Below, piece by piece: positions 42,383 to 50,924 of a stretch of DNA of 59,706 bases. Within the stretch, counting starts at the first letter, position 1. Each line of letters starts with the position of its first letter. Source of the stretch: an uncultured Eubacteriales bacterium (GTDB taxonomy: Bacteria > Bacillota > Clostridia > Peptostreptococcales > Anaerovoracaceae); NCBI GenBank assembly GCA_902776725.1, contig CACYQX010000006.1:1-59706 (forward strand), in the 5' to 3' direction. Below the pieces are notes generated by a model. The model saw only the letters and a list, made by a program, of their open reading frames with translations. It ran no database searches and was not told where the DNA came from. Both the position numbers and the translations under genes were made by a program.

Positions 42383-43930
42383 ATGAAAAAGAAATTAATC
42401 GTTATGGTTTTGGCAGTGGTGATGGTGATTACACTTTGTGCATGCAAGGGTAATACGCCGAAGGAACCTACGGATCCCACCACTAATCCTGATGGATCCG
42501 GTGAACCTACCTACGGTGGCGAACTGATCGTGGGTATTCAAACTGATTTGGAAGCAAGTCTTGACCCACACGTATCATCGTCGTCGGCAGGAACTAGGGA
42601 AATCCTATTCAATGTATTCGAAGGGCTTGTTAAGCCTGACTCGGATGGAAATCTCATCCCCGCTATAGCCGAGAGTTACGTTGTGAACGATCAAGCGGAC
42701 GAATATACCTTTACACTTCGTGAAGGTGTCCTCTTCCACAACGGAAATCCGGTTACTGTCGGGGATGTTGTTTATTCTCTCTCGAGAGCAGCAGGCCTTG
42801 ATACGGGAACACCCCTTGTATCCGACGTCGCAGGAATCGCTTCCGTTGAAGCAGTGGATGATAAGACTGTAGTAGTTAAACTTGCAAGTCCCGACACGGA
42901 GTTCCTTGCACATGTTACTACAGCGATTATCCCCGAAGGTTTGGATCACAATACCGAAATAGTAGGAACCGGTCCATTTAAACTGACATCGAGAAAAGTT
43001 CAGGAGAGCGTAGTTCTTGAAAAGTTCGAGGACTATTGGGGCGAACCTGCGTATCTCGACAAGGTTACGCTGAAACTCATAGACAGTGCCGAGACTTTGG
43101 TCATGAGCCTTAAGTCCGGTGCCATAGATATGGCAGGGCATCTGATTTCAAGTCAGATAAGCGAACTTGACAATATGAATGTTCTGGAGGGAAGCAGCAA
43201 TGCCGTTCAGGCTATGTATCTGAACAATGCGTTTGAGCCGTTCCAGGATGTTAGAGTTCGTCAGGCTCTATGCTACGGTATCGACAAGCAGGCGATTTTG
43301 GATTTGGCATTTGACGGACATGGAAGTCTGCTCGGAAGCAGTATGTTCCCGGCGTTCGGAAAATACTTCATGGAAGAACTTACGAACTATTATGAGTATG
43401 ATCCGAACAAAGCAAAGGAGCTCCTGAAGGAAGCGGGTTATGATGGAACGCTCGAGTTCACTATCACCGTTCCGTCTTCGTATCAGCAGCATGTTGATAC
43501 GGCTCAGGTAATCGTGGAGCAACTCAAAGCTATAGGAGTTACTGCGGAAATCAATCAGGTTGAATGGGCTACCTGGTACGACGAGACCTATAAGGGAAGA
43601 AACTTCGAAGCTACAATCATAAGCTTTGACTCCCACGGTGTTGCCGCATCGGATCTTCTTGCAAGATTCCAGAGCGCGCATGGAAAGAATATGATAAACT
43701 TCAACAGCGCCGCTTACGATGCAAAGTATCAGGAGGCAGTTTCCACTACGGACGATGCCGCTCAGACTGCGGCATTCAAGGAGTGCGAGCGCATCCTCAC
43801 AGAAGAAGCTGCAAACGTATATATCCAGGATGTTGCGTCATTTGTGGCTCTTGGTAAGGGCTTTGGTGGATATGAATTCTATCCGCTGTATGTCTGCGAC
43901 TTTGCCAAGATATATAAGATAGCAGAATAA
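42383..43930 (+). CDS. Peptide/nickel-type ABC transporter substrate-binding lipoprotein (SBP family 5)
   Basis: The 515-residue protein begins with a lipoprotein signal ending LCAC (lipidated Cys near residue 20). The mature part matches the DppA/OppA family: [19 protein letters not shown]-like opening, [22 protein letters not shown] near residue 110, and [16 protein letters not shown] near residue 290. Binding proteins of this family capture di- or oligopeptides, nickel chelates or other solutes. Two permeases and two ATPases follow, so this is a complete importer. AAGGAG precedes the ATG. A 9-base-pair GC hairpin after the gene probably raises its mRNA level relative to the membrane subunits. 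Confidence 0.93.
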   Translation: MKKKLIVMVLAVVMVITLCACKGNTPKEPTDPTTNPDGSGEPTYGGELIVGIQTDLEASLDPHVSSSSAGTREILFNVFEGLVKPDSDGNLIPAIAESYVVNDQADEYTFTLREGVLFHNGNPVTVGDVVYSLSRAAGLDTGTPLVSDVAGIASVEAVDDKTVVVKLASPDTEFLAHVTTAIIPEGLDHNTEIVGTGPFKLTSRKVQESVVLEKFEDYWGEPAYLDKVTLKLIDSAETLVMSLKSGAIDMAGHLISSQISELDNMNVLEGSSNAVQAMYLNNAFEPFQDVRVRQALCYGIDKQAILDLAFDGHGSLLGSSMFPAFGKYFMEELTNYYEYDPNKAKELLKEAGYDGTLEFTITVPSSYQQHVDTAQVIVEQLKAIGVTAEINQVEWATWYDETYKGRNFEATIISFDSHGVAASDLLARFQSAHGKNMINFNSAAYDAKYQEAVSTTDDAAQTAAFKECERILTEEAANVYIQDVASFVALGKGFGGYEFYPLYVCDFAKIYKIAE

Positions 43931-43941
43931 TGTTTGATATG

Positions 43942-43963
43942 CGGCGCGGCTAATGCCGCGCCG
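43942..43963 (+). promoter_or_regulatory. Intercistronic hairpin after the binding-protein gene
   Basis: CGGCGCGGC (43942-43950) pairs perfectly with GCCGCGCCG (43955-43963) around TAAT. There is no T-run. This fits a 3' mRNA stabiliser between the binding protein and permease genes. Confidence 0.65.
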
Positions 43964-43983
43964 TAAGCAATATGCGAGAGTAA

Positions 43984-44925
43984 ATGAAATACGTACTAAA
44001 GAAAACGGGGATACTCATAATTACTTTGATTATGATATCCCTGCTGGCCTTTTTGGCTTTTCAGATCATACCCGGCGACCCGACTACCAAGATTCTCGGT
44101 ACGGACTATACGCCTGAGAGGGCAGAGGCGCTGAGGGAAGAACTTGGTCTGAATGAAAACTGGATAATCAGATATGGAAAGTGGCTTACAGGACTCATAA
44201 CTGGCGATCTCGGAACCAGCTATAGTTATTTTATGCCGGTATCGGAGGTCATGGAGGGTAAGCTTACCGTCACGTTTACGCTGGCGCTGTTATCGTGGAT
44301 AATAGTGACAGCTATAAGTATTCCAATTGGAATTGCGATGGCCAGATACCAGAGTGGGGCGATAGATAAGTTTAACGTCGTTTCCAATCAGGTATTTATG
44401 GCTATACCGCCGTTCTTCCTGGGGATACTTTTTGTTTATATCTTTGGGCAGGTCCTCAGGTGGTTTATGCCGGGGAGATTCATAGGATTCGAAGAAAGCT
44501 TTTGGGGAGCTGTGGCATCTCTAATCCTGCCGGCGCTCGCCATCTCAATACCCAAGGCGGCTAAGGTTGCAAAGCTGCTTAGGGCATCCATACTAAATGA
44601 AATGAAAAACGATTACGTGAGAACAGCTTACAGCAGGGGAAATTCACGCTGGGCTGTAATCAGAAATCACGTACTTAGAAACGCAATCATCCCTGCGATT
44701 ACATATATAGCGATGACGCTATCCGATATAGTTGCGGGTTCTATTATAGTTGAGCAGGTATTTGCTCTTCCGGGTCTCGGAAGGCTTTTGATATCGAGTA
44801 TAGGAAACAGAGATTATCCTGTTGCGCAATGCATCGTCGTAATAATAGCGTTTGTTGTTGTCTTCATGAACTATCTTGCTGACATCATCACGCAGTACGT
44901 GGATCCGAGAGTGAGGTTGGCATAA
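43984..44925 (+). CDS. DppB-type ABC transporter permease
   Basis: A 313-residue membrane subunit of the peptide-type importer. It has the family start (VLKKTGILIITLIMISLLAFLAFQIIPGDP) and the extracytoplasmic LREELGLNENWIIRYGKWL region. The EAA loop lies near residue 215 (RTAYSRGNSRWAVIRNHVLRN), and EQVFALPGLGRLLISSI near residue 258 is typical of DppB. Six membrane helices are expected. Its stop overlaps the start of the second permease by one base (TAATG). Confidence 0.93.
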   Translation: MKYVLKKTGILIITLIMISLLAFLAFQIIPGDPTTKILGTDYTPERAEALREELGLNENWIIRYGKWLTGLITGDLGTSYSYFMPVSEVMEGKLTVTFTLALLSWIIVTAISIPIGIAMARYQSGAIDKFNVVSNQVFMAIPPFFLGILFVYIFGQVLRWFMPGRFIGFEESFWGAVASLILPALAISIPKAAKVAKLLRASILNEMKNDYVRTAYSRGNSRWAVIRNHVLRNAIIPAITYIAMTLSDIVAGSIIVEQVFALPGLGRLLISSIGNRDYPVAQCIVVIIAFVVVFMNYLADIITQYVDPRVRLA

Positions 44926-45731
44926 TGATTAACAAAAGAGACACTCACTTTAGGGCAGGAGCCATTATAACGGGAATCATGGTGCTGATTATACTAATCG
45001 GTATCTTTTGGACGCCGTATGATCCAAATGCCATGGATGGAACGGCAAAGATGCAGGCGCCGAGCATGAGTCATATACTCGGTACGGATAATTTTGGCCG
45101 CGATATTTTTTCGCGAGTTGTCCAGGGCGCCGGCTCGACCTTCTTAATTGCTGCCGCGACGGTCGCAATAGGCCTCGTGATTGGTATTCTGCTTGGTTCA
45201 ATCACGGGATACTACGGAGGATGGATGGATGAGGTCCTGATGCGTATAAACGACAGTATTCTGGCATTCCCGAGCATTCTTTTGGTCCTCGTCTTGATAG
45301 CCATTATAGGCCCGGGAAAATACAATATCATAGCGGCTCTCGGAATACTGTTTATTCCGAGCTTTGCGCGTATCGTGAGAACTGAAGTCGCGAAGCAAAA
45401 GAATACGGATTATGTGAGGAGTGCCAAGCTCATGGGAGCGAGCGATATGAGAATACTTCTTCTTCATATACTTCCCAATATTGTTCCGGTGCTTCTTTCT
45501 TCAATTGCAATAGGTTTCAACAACGCAGTGCTTGCGGAAGCATCAATGAGTTATCTGGGAGTTGGCGTTCAGCCGCCTGATCCGAGCCTTGGAAGAATGC
45601 TTAGCGAAGCTCAGGGATTTCTTTCGGGTGCGCCATGGTATGCAATTTCCGTTGGCGTTGCTATTATATTCCTGATTTTGGGCTTTGGTCTTTTGAGCGA
45701 AGGACTTGGAGGTGATGACAGTGCAAGATAA
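44925..45731 (+). CDS. DppC-type ABC transporter permease
   Basis: A 268-residue partner permease. The segment [24 protein letters not shown] near residue 45 is the DppC hallmark. The EAA loop [21 protein letters not shown] is near residue 162, and [20 protein letters not shown] near residue 210 completes the pattern. It starts within the stop of the first permease gene and overlaps the start of the first ATPase gene by about 11 bases, so the unit is translationally coupled throughout. Confidence 0.93.
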   Translation: MINKRDTHFRAGAIITGIMVLIILIGIFWTPYDPNAMDGTAKMQAPSMSHILGTDNFGRDIFSRVVQGAGSTFLIAAATVAIGLVIGILLGSITGYYGGWMDEVLMRINDSILAFPSILLVLVLIAIIGPGKYNIIAALGILFIPSFARIVRTEVAKQKNTDYVRSAKLMGASDMRILLLHILPNIVPVLLSSIAIGFNNAVLAEASMSYLGVGVQPPDPSLGRMLSEAQGFLSGAPWYAISVGVAIIFLILGFGLLSEGLGGDDSAR

Positions 45732-46548
45732 TAATCAAAGAAAGTCATCCGAGGTTTTGCTCGAAGTGAAGGATCTAAAGGTTAAATTCCTCTCGACGGG
45801 GAAGGAAGCTGTTCACGGGATTAACCTCACTATGAATGCCGGCGAGAGGCTAGGCCTTGTGGGTGAATCCGGAAGCGGTAAAACAGTAACCGCGATGGCG
45901 ATATCGGGACTGATAGAAAAGAATAACGTCGAGATGAGCGGAAATATTATCTTTGACGGGGTAGATATTTGGAATTGCTCTCGTGAAGAACTGAGATCCG
46001 TTCAGGGCAGGGAGATAGGAGTGGTTTTCCAGGAACCGATGACCAGCCTTAATCCTCTCATGAAGATAGGTTATCAGGTTGAGGAGACCCTCAGAATTCA
46101 TACCAAAGCGTCGCCGGAAAAACGCAAGGAACTTGCGATTATGGCTCTTGAAAAGGTGGGAATACCTGAACCAGAGGTGGCATATGACAAGTATCCGCAT
46201 CAGCTTTCGGGTGGACAGAGGCAACGTGCCATGATAGCGTCGGCAATGGTAATCAAACCGAAACTCTTAATCTGTGACGAACCGACTACGGCACTCGACG
46301 TGCGAGTCCAAGCGCAGATACTCAAGCTCCTAAAAGAGGTGAGCGACGAATTTGAAGTAGGAATACTCTTGATTAGCCACGACCTCAGGGTAATACGACA
46401 GCTCTGCGATAAGGTGGCGGTCATGTATAGGGGAGATATCGTTGAAGAAGGCGATACCGAAGAGGTATTCAACAATCCTCAGCATGAATATACCAAGAGG
46501 CTGATAGACGCAATTCCAAAGAGAGAAAAACAGACGGCCAAAAAGTAG
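45721..46548 (+). CDS. DppD-type ABC transporter ATPase
   Basis: A peptide-importer ATPase of about 275 residues with Walker [10 protein letters not shown]-loop [10 protein letters not shown], signature [12 protein letters not shown], Walker [13 protein letters not shown] and switch His in LLISHDL. I chose GTG at 45721 because GGAGGTG ends seven bases before it. The ATG at 45715 touches that site and is a possible alternative. The C-terminal oligopeptide extension is short ([16 protein letters not shown]) and lacks the Cys-rich iron-sulfur region found in many DppD proteins. Confidence 0.92.
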   Translation: MQDNNQRKSSEVLLEVKDLKVKFLSTGKEAVHGINLTMNAGERLGLVGESGSGKTVTAMAISGLIEKNNVEMSGNIIFDGVDIWNCSREELRSVQGREIGVVFQEPMTSLNPLMKIGYQVEETLRIHTKASPEKRKELAIMALEKVGIPEPEVAYDKYPHQLSGGQRQRAMIASAMVIKPKLLICDEPTTALDVRVQAQILKLLKEVSDEFEVGILLISHDLRVIRQLCDKVAVMYRGDIVEEGDTEEVFNNPQHEYTKRLIDAIPKREKQTAKK

Positions 46549-46556
46549 AGGGAAAG

Positions 46557-47336
46557 ATGGGAAATAATACTTCCATAATTAAAACCGTAATAGAAGATAC
46601 ATCAAAGGTTCTCGAAGTAAAGGATCTATCTTTGACATACAATGATTCGACTATTTTTGGAAAAACGAGCAGCTATGATGCTTTGCATAATGTCAATCTG
46701 CACATAGATAATGGAGAGATACTCGGAATCGTAGGTGAGTCGGGCTGTGGTAAGTCTACGCTTGCAAAGGCGGTGCTTGGAATGATTGAGGGAGCAGAGC
46801 TAAGCGGTGAAATCATTCATTATACAAAGAGGCCGCAGATGGTGTTTCAGGACCCTGCGGGCAGCCTAAATCCGGCAAAGACTATTGAATGGATCATGGA
46901 GGAACCTCTTCGCATCTTCGGAAAATACGATGAAAGCGAGAGAAAAAAGAGAGTCTACGACATGATGGAAAGGGTTGGACTTGAGCGAGAACTCGCAAGT
47001 CATAAGCCCAGAGAGCTTTCCGGCGGACAGAAACAAAGAGTTTCGATTGCGACGGCGCTCATTCAGAGACCAAGGTTTATCATAGCGGATGAGCCGGTAT
47101 CGGCGCTCGACGTATCTATTCAGGGACAGATACTCCATCTGCTCCTTGAGCTTAGAGACGAACTCGACCTATCCTATATGTTCATAACGCACGACCTAAA
47201 CGTCTGCTATTCGATCTGCGACAGAGTTGTGGTTATGTATCACGGCGAAGTTGTCGAGGAAGGAGCGGTCGAGGATGTATACAACAATCCTCAGCACGAC
47301 TACACCAAAAAGCTTCTCGAAGCAGCTTTAATTTAA
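46557..47336 (+). CDS. DppF-type ABC transporter ATPase
   Basis: A 259-residue second ATPase. It has Walker [11 protein letters not shown]-loop [15 protein letters not shown], signature [12 protein letters not shown], Walker [15 protein letters not shown] and FITHDLNV. At 259 residues it is shorter than the usual DppF (about 320) because the C-terminal extension stops after [11 protein letters not shown]. It forms the asymmetric ATPase pair with the preceding gene product. It is last in the importer unit; no strong terminator follows, only a weak AGCA/TGCT pairing. Confidence 0.92.
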   Translation: MGNNTSIIKTVIEDTSKVLEVKDLSLTYNDSTIFGKTSSYDALHNVNLHIDNGEILGIVGESGCGKSTLAKAVLGMIEGAELSGEIIHYTKRPQMVFQDPAGSLNPAKTIEWIMEEPLRIFGKYDESERKKRVYDMMERVGLERELASHKPRELSGGQKQRVSIATALIQRPRFIIADEPVSALDVSIQGQILHLLLELRDELDLSYMFITHDLNVCYSICDRVVVMYHGEVVEEGAVEDVYNNPQHDYTKKLLEAALI

Positions 47337-47359
47337 CGATAAAAAGAGCAGATTGCTTA

Positions 47360-47368
47360 TGATATAAT
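47360..47368 (+). promoter_or_regulatory. Extended -10 promoter of the aldo/keto reductase gene
   Basis: TGATATAAT (TGn plus TATAAT at 47363-47368) is perfect for an extended -10. No -35 is recognisable. Start near 47375 gives a short leader with AAAGGAG before the ATG. Confidence 0.55.
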
Positions 47369-47395
47369 AGAGATATATTGATGAAAGGAGCGTTT

Positions 47396-48526
47396 ATGAG
47401 CGATATTTTTAACGGTGCCAAAAAACTCGGTTTTGGCCTCATGAGGCTTCCTAGGTTAGACGATAATAAAGAAGTTATAGATGTTGAGCAGACAAAGACG
47501 ATGGTCGATCTGTTCATGCAGAATGGCTTTACTTATTTTGATACTGCATGGGTGTATGACGGATCTGAAGAAGCGACGCGCGAAGCTCTCGTTGAACGTT
47601 ATCCCAGAGATAGCTTTACGATTGCGAGCAAGCTTGCGCCGTGGGTTGATAAAAAGGACAGAGAAACTGCGATTGCTCAGTTTGATACGTCATGCAAGCG
47701 TCTCGGAGTCGACTATATAGACTACTATCTCATGCATAATCTCGGTGATAAGAGGACGGCAGTTTTTGATGAGTTCGGCATCTGGGAATATGCACGCGAG
47801 CTCAAGGAAGAGGGCAAGATCAAGCATCTCGGTTTCTCCTTCCACGACAAGGCTGAAGTGCTGGAACCGATACTTGAGGCTCATCCCGAAGCGGAGTTCG
47901 TTCAACTCCAGATAAACTATGCGGATTGGGAAGATGCCTTTATTCAATCCAAACTCTGCTATGAGACGGCGCGTAAATACAATAAGCCGATCATAGTTAT
48001 GGAGCCGGTAAAGGGCGGCATGCTTGCGAATCCGCCTGAGGTTGTGACAAATGTTTTTGATGCGGCCAATCCGGCTGTGTCATATGCTTCATGGGCTATA
48101 AGGTTTGCGGCTAGCTTAGATGGAGTTAGCATGGTTCTGTCAGGCATGAGCAATATCGAGCAGATGGAAGACAATATTTCGTTTATGAAGGACTTTGTTC
48201 CGCTAAGCGATGAGGAGCAGCTTGTTATGAAGGATGCCGCGGACGCAATCAATAGCATTCCGCTCATCCCATGCACAAAATGCAATTATTGTGCGGAGGT
48301 TTGCCCGATGAATATAGGGATTTCCGGAACATTCATGGCGGTGAACCATTATAAGGTTTATCAGAACCTCGATGCGGCAAAGGGAAGAGAATCCTGGAAC
48401 GTGAAGAGTCAGGGCAAGGGAAGGGCGAACGAGTGCATCAAATGCGCTTCCTGCGAAGGTGCATGCCCGCAGCATATAGAGATTGTCAGCGAACTCGAAA
48501 AGGCTGCTGAGCTCTTTGGTTTATAA
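47396..48526 (+). CDS. Aldo/keto reductase with C-terminal 4Fe-4S ferredoxin domain
   Basis: A 376-residue oxidoreductase. The N-terminal TIM barrel (~1-280) carries the tetrad positions in YFDTAWVYDGSEEATREAL (Asp and Tyr) and YYLMHNLGD (His). The C-terminal part has two cluster motifs, CTKCNYCAEVCPMNIGI and CIKCASCEGACPQHIEI, making a bacterial ferredoxin domain. This type is common in anaerobic Firmicutes and probably passes electrons between clusters and a carbonyl substrate; the substrate is unknown. The ATG at 47396 follows AAAGGAG; upstream in-frame ATGs lack a site. It is a single-gene unit with its own promoter. Confidence 0.93.
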   Translation: MSDIFNGAKKLGFGLMRLPRLDDNKEVIDVEQTKTMVDLFMQNGFTYFDTAWVYDGSEEATREALVERYPRDSFTIASKLAPWVDKKDRETAIAQFDTSCKRLGVDYIDYYLMHNLGDKRTAVFDEFGIWEYARELKEEGKIKHLGFSFHDKAEVLEPILEAHPEAEFVQLQINYADWEDAFIQSKLCYETARKYNKPIIVMEPVKGGMLANPPEVVTNVFDAANPAVSYASWAIRFAASLDGVSMVLSGMSNIEQMEDNISFMKDFVPLSDEEQLVMKDAADAINSIPLIPCTKCNYCAEVCPMNIGISGTFMAVNHYKVYQNLDAAKGRESWNVKSQGKGRANECIKCASCEGACPQHIEIVSELEKAAELFGL

Positions 48527-48541
48527 TACGAGTTTGAAAGG

Positions 48542-48567
48542 AGAGGCTTTCGTTTGAAAGCCTCTTT
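48542..48567 (+). terminator. Hairpin after the aldo/keto reductase gene
   Basis: AGAGGCTTTC (48542-48551) pairs perfectly with GAAAGCCTCT (48556-48565) around GTTT, followed by only two T bases. It may be a weak terminator. It also holds the only GGAGAGG sequence upstream of the next gene, so it could affect that gene's translation. Confidence 0.5.
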
Positions 48568-48578
48568 AGGTATACGAT

Positions 48579-49664
48579 ATGTTAGTATTCCCGACAATTA
48601 CAATTTCAGAGAAGACTCCTTTTAAGCGTGGAGAGAGCTACGGTAGCCAGGCTTCACCGCTTGTTTCTATGTGCATCGACACATATAAAACAAGGTTTGC
48701 GCGAGCCGGACTCAAATGGGAAATAGCGCAGGAAGTTGCGATGCGCTATCTCAAATGGGCAGAGGAAAATGAAAACATGCCCGATATGGTTGAGGAAATC
48801 AAAGGAATCGCGGCCGGTGCAGGAAGGGACATAATGGATATTGCGGCAATAAACTGCGCCTATGAACTGCTGCATTTTCCCAACGAATGCACAGCCTTTG
48901 CACTTAAAAGGGAAGCTACGCTGGAAGGTCATGTGATCTTGGGTCAAAACTGGGATCAGGATCCGACCTTTGGTGCGCACGCGGTACTCCTTGATATTCT
49001 TGAGAAGGAGACGGGCAATCATATCTTTGGTCTCTCCGAGGCAGGACAGCTCATCAAGAGTGGTATATGCATTCACAAGGACGATTCCGCAACCGCGGTA
49101 TGCGGTAACAGCATTTTAAGCAATCTTGATAAGGTGGGAATAGGCTGTCCTACGAGCGTACTGAGGAGAAAGACTCTTACGTTTGGACGCATGGAAAACA
49201 TACTAAACCTGATTACAGGTTCGGCAAGAAGCGTCTCTTCCAACATAAATGTTGCAACGACGGAAAACGAAATATGTGCGATAGAGCTTCTTCCGGAAGT
49301 TGTGGATAGGGAGAACAGTCTACTCGTCGATCCTTATTACATAATAGAACCGATGAGCGGAGCTGTTACCCACGATAACAGCATCAAATCCGTTCCACAG
49401 GTAGATATGTACAGGCACGGACATCCGCGCGGAACTCATCTCAAGATACTGTTCTCTGAGGCTACGGGCAGAATCGATTTGGACTATATAAAAAGATGCC
49501 TCTCGGACCACGAAGGGTATCCTGGAAGCATCTGTTCGCACGGCTGTGATGAAAACGACAATTGGCAGACAATCGCATCCGTAATCTATGATCTCGATGC
49601 GCGCACGGCGCATATATGCTGTGGCGCTCCGTGCACAAACGATTACATAGAGTTCACGCTGTAG
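48579..49664 (+). CDS. C45 family autoproteolytic acyltransferase/hydrolase (penicillin acyltransferase-like)
   Basis: A 361-residue N-terminal-nucleophile hydrolase of the isopenicillin N acyltransferase family. Proenzyme cleavage before Cys104 (FPNECTAFAL) would expose the catalytic cysteine. HVILGQNWDQDP follows at the spacing seen in the family. The core continues with GLSEAGQLIKSGI and ATTENEICAIELLP. Bacterial members cleave or transfer acyl groups on amides such as acyl-amino acids. The ATG at 48579 has only a weak AGG eight bases upstream, so the exact start is uncertain. Its stop TAG (49662-49664) abuts the stop of the convergent permease gene with no bases between. Confidence 0.88.
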   Translation: MLVFPTITISEKTPFKRGESYGSQASPLVSMCIDTYKTRFARAGLKWEIAQEVAMRYLKWAEENENMPDMVEEIKGIAAGAGRDIMDIAAINCAYELLHFPNECTAFALKREATLEGHVILGQNWDQDPTFGAHAVLLDILEKETGNHIFGLSEAGQLIKSGICIHKDDSATAVCGNSILSNLDKVGIGCPTSVLRRKTLTFGRMENILNLITGSARSVSSNINVATTENEICAIELLPEVVDRENSLLVDPYYIIEPMSGAVTHDNSIKSVPQVDMYRHGHPRGTHLKILFSEATGRIDLDYIKRCLSDHEGYPGSICSHGCDENDNWQTIASVIYDLDARTAHICCGAPCTNDYIEFTL

Positions 49665-50912
49665 TTATTCGTGCCTCAGAGCCTCGATAGGATCCAGGTT
49701 TGCGGCCTTTCTTGAGGGGAGAAGACCAAAGACGATTCCTATTGCCATAGAGAATACGACGGCTATGATTGTTGCCGGCCAGCTGATGGCGACAGGAGCG
49801 CCGTTAAGCTGAGATATAAATTCGGCAAGTATCACTCCTATTATTACACCGAGCACGCCTCCGATGGAGGTGAGGGCAACTGCCTCTGTGAGGAACTGAG
49901 CCATTATTGCACTCTTTGGTGCACCGATGGCTTTTTTTAGTCCTATCTCGCTGGTTCTCTCGGTTACGGAAACTAGCATAATATTCATTACGCCGATTCC
50001 TCCTACGAGTAGCGATATCGCAGCAATCCAGATAAGCATTTGGTTGGTGCTCTGGCTGAGTTGCTGAATCTGACGAGCCTGCTCGAGAAGATCCTGTGCT
50101 TTATATGAGAATTCATCGGAACTGAGAATAGAAGCCGCCATGATGTTCTCTGCATCTTTTCCGACCTGCGTCATATCGTTGGTGCTTGCGGTTCTCAGTA
50201 GAACATTCTCGGGTTCGTCGTACTGATAAACGGAAGGCCATGTCGTAATCGGTATATAGACTTTTCCGGCTTTGTCCTGTCTGAATGTGTAATAATCCTC
50301 GATTGAGGTTATAGTAGGTTCAAAGCTCTGTTTCTCTGCGAGTATTCCGATTACAACAAAGGGTTCGCCTTTGATTTCGACTGTCTTGCCGACAGCATCT
50401 GCGCCCTGGAAGAGCGATTCGTAGCTGTTTTCGTCGAGGAGACAGACCTTGTGGAAACCATCGAGATCGTTCTGAGATATACCGCGTCCCTTTGATACGG
50501 TGAGACCGGCAGTCGATATATAATTTGTGTCAACTCCATAGATATATCCGCCGCTGAGCGAATTGCTTAGGTAATAGACGCCGTCGTAGTCTTGCCTTCT
50601 GTTATAGATGGCGGCGCTCTCGACATTGTTTATATTTCTAAGCTCTTCGTACTGCTCGTCTGTTATGGTGCGAACTCCGCTTGGGACTCCATTGTAGAAT
50701 TCGTAAGTCCAGTCGCCTTGCATCAGTTGCACGTTAACGTTGTTTACGCCGGAACCGATGAGGTTCTTTTTGATTTGTTCGTTTGTTCCCTGAATCGTCG
50801 AAACGATCGCTATTATGGCGGCGATTCCTATGATGATACCAAGCATGGTGAGGATGGATCTCATCTTATGCGAGAATATGCCACGAAGGGAAAGTCTAAT
50901 GTTCTCTCTCAT
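49665..50912 (-). CDS. MacB-like ABC transporter permease (FtsX family)
   Basis: A 415-residue permease of an efflux or lipoprotein-type ABC exporter. It has an N-terminal membrane helix (MRSILTMLGIIIGIAAIIAIVST), a long extracytoplasmic MacB-type domain (~45-285), and three C-terminal helices. These include GIGVMNIMLVSVTERTSEIGLKKAIGA, the FtsX/MacB signature. Its N terminus lacks a fused ATPase; the ATPase is encoded separately at 52862-53545. It is the last gene of the minus-strand efflux unit and directly abuts the convergent C45 hydrolase gene. Confidence 0.92.
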   Translation of the reverse strand: MRENIRLSLRGIFSHKMRSILTMLGIIIGIAAIIAIVSTIQGTNEQIKKNLIGSGVNNVNVQLMQGDWTYEFYNGVPSGVRTITDEQYEELRNINNVESAAIYNRRQDYDGVYYLSNSLSGGYIYGVDTNYISTAGLTVSKGRGISQNDLDGFHKVCLLDENSYESLFQGADAVGKTVEIKGEPFVVIGILAEKQSFEPTITSIEDYYTFRQDKAGKVYIPITTWPSVYQYDEPENVLLRTASTNDMTQVGKDAENIMAASILSSDEFSYKAQDLLEQARQIQQLSQSTNQMLIWIAAISLLVGGIGVMNIMLVSVTERTSEIGLKKAIGAPKSAIMAQFLTEAVALTSIGGVLGVIIGVILAEFISQLNGAPVAISWPATIIAVVFSMAIGIVFGLLPSRKAANLDPIEALRHE

Positions 50913-50924
50913 GAAAAACCTCCT

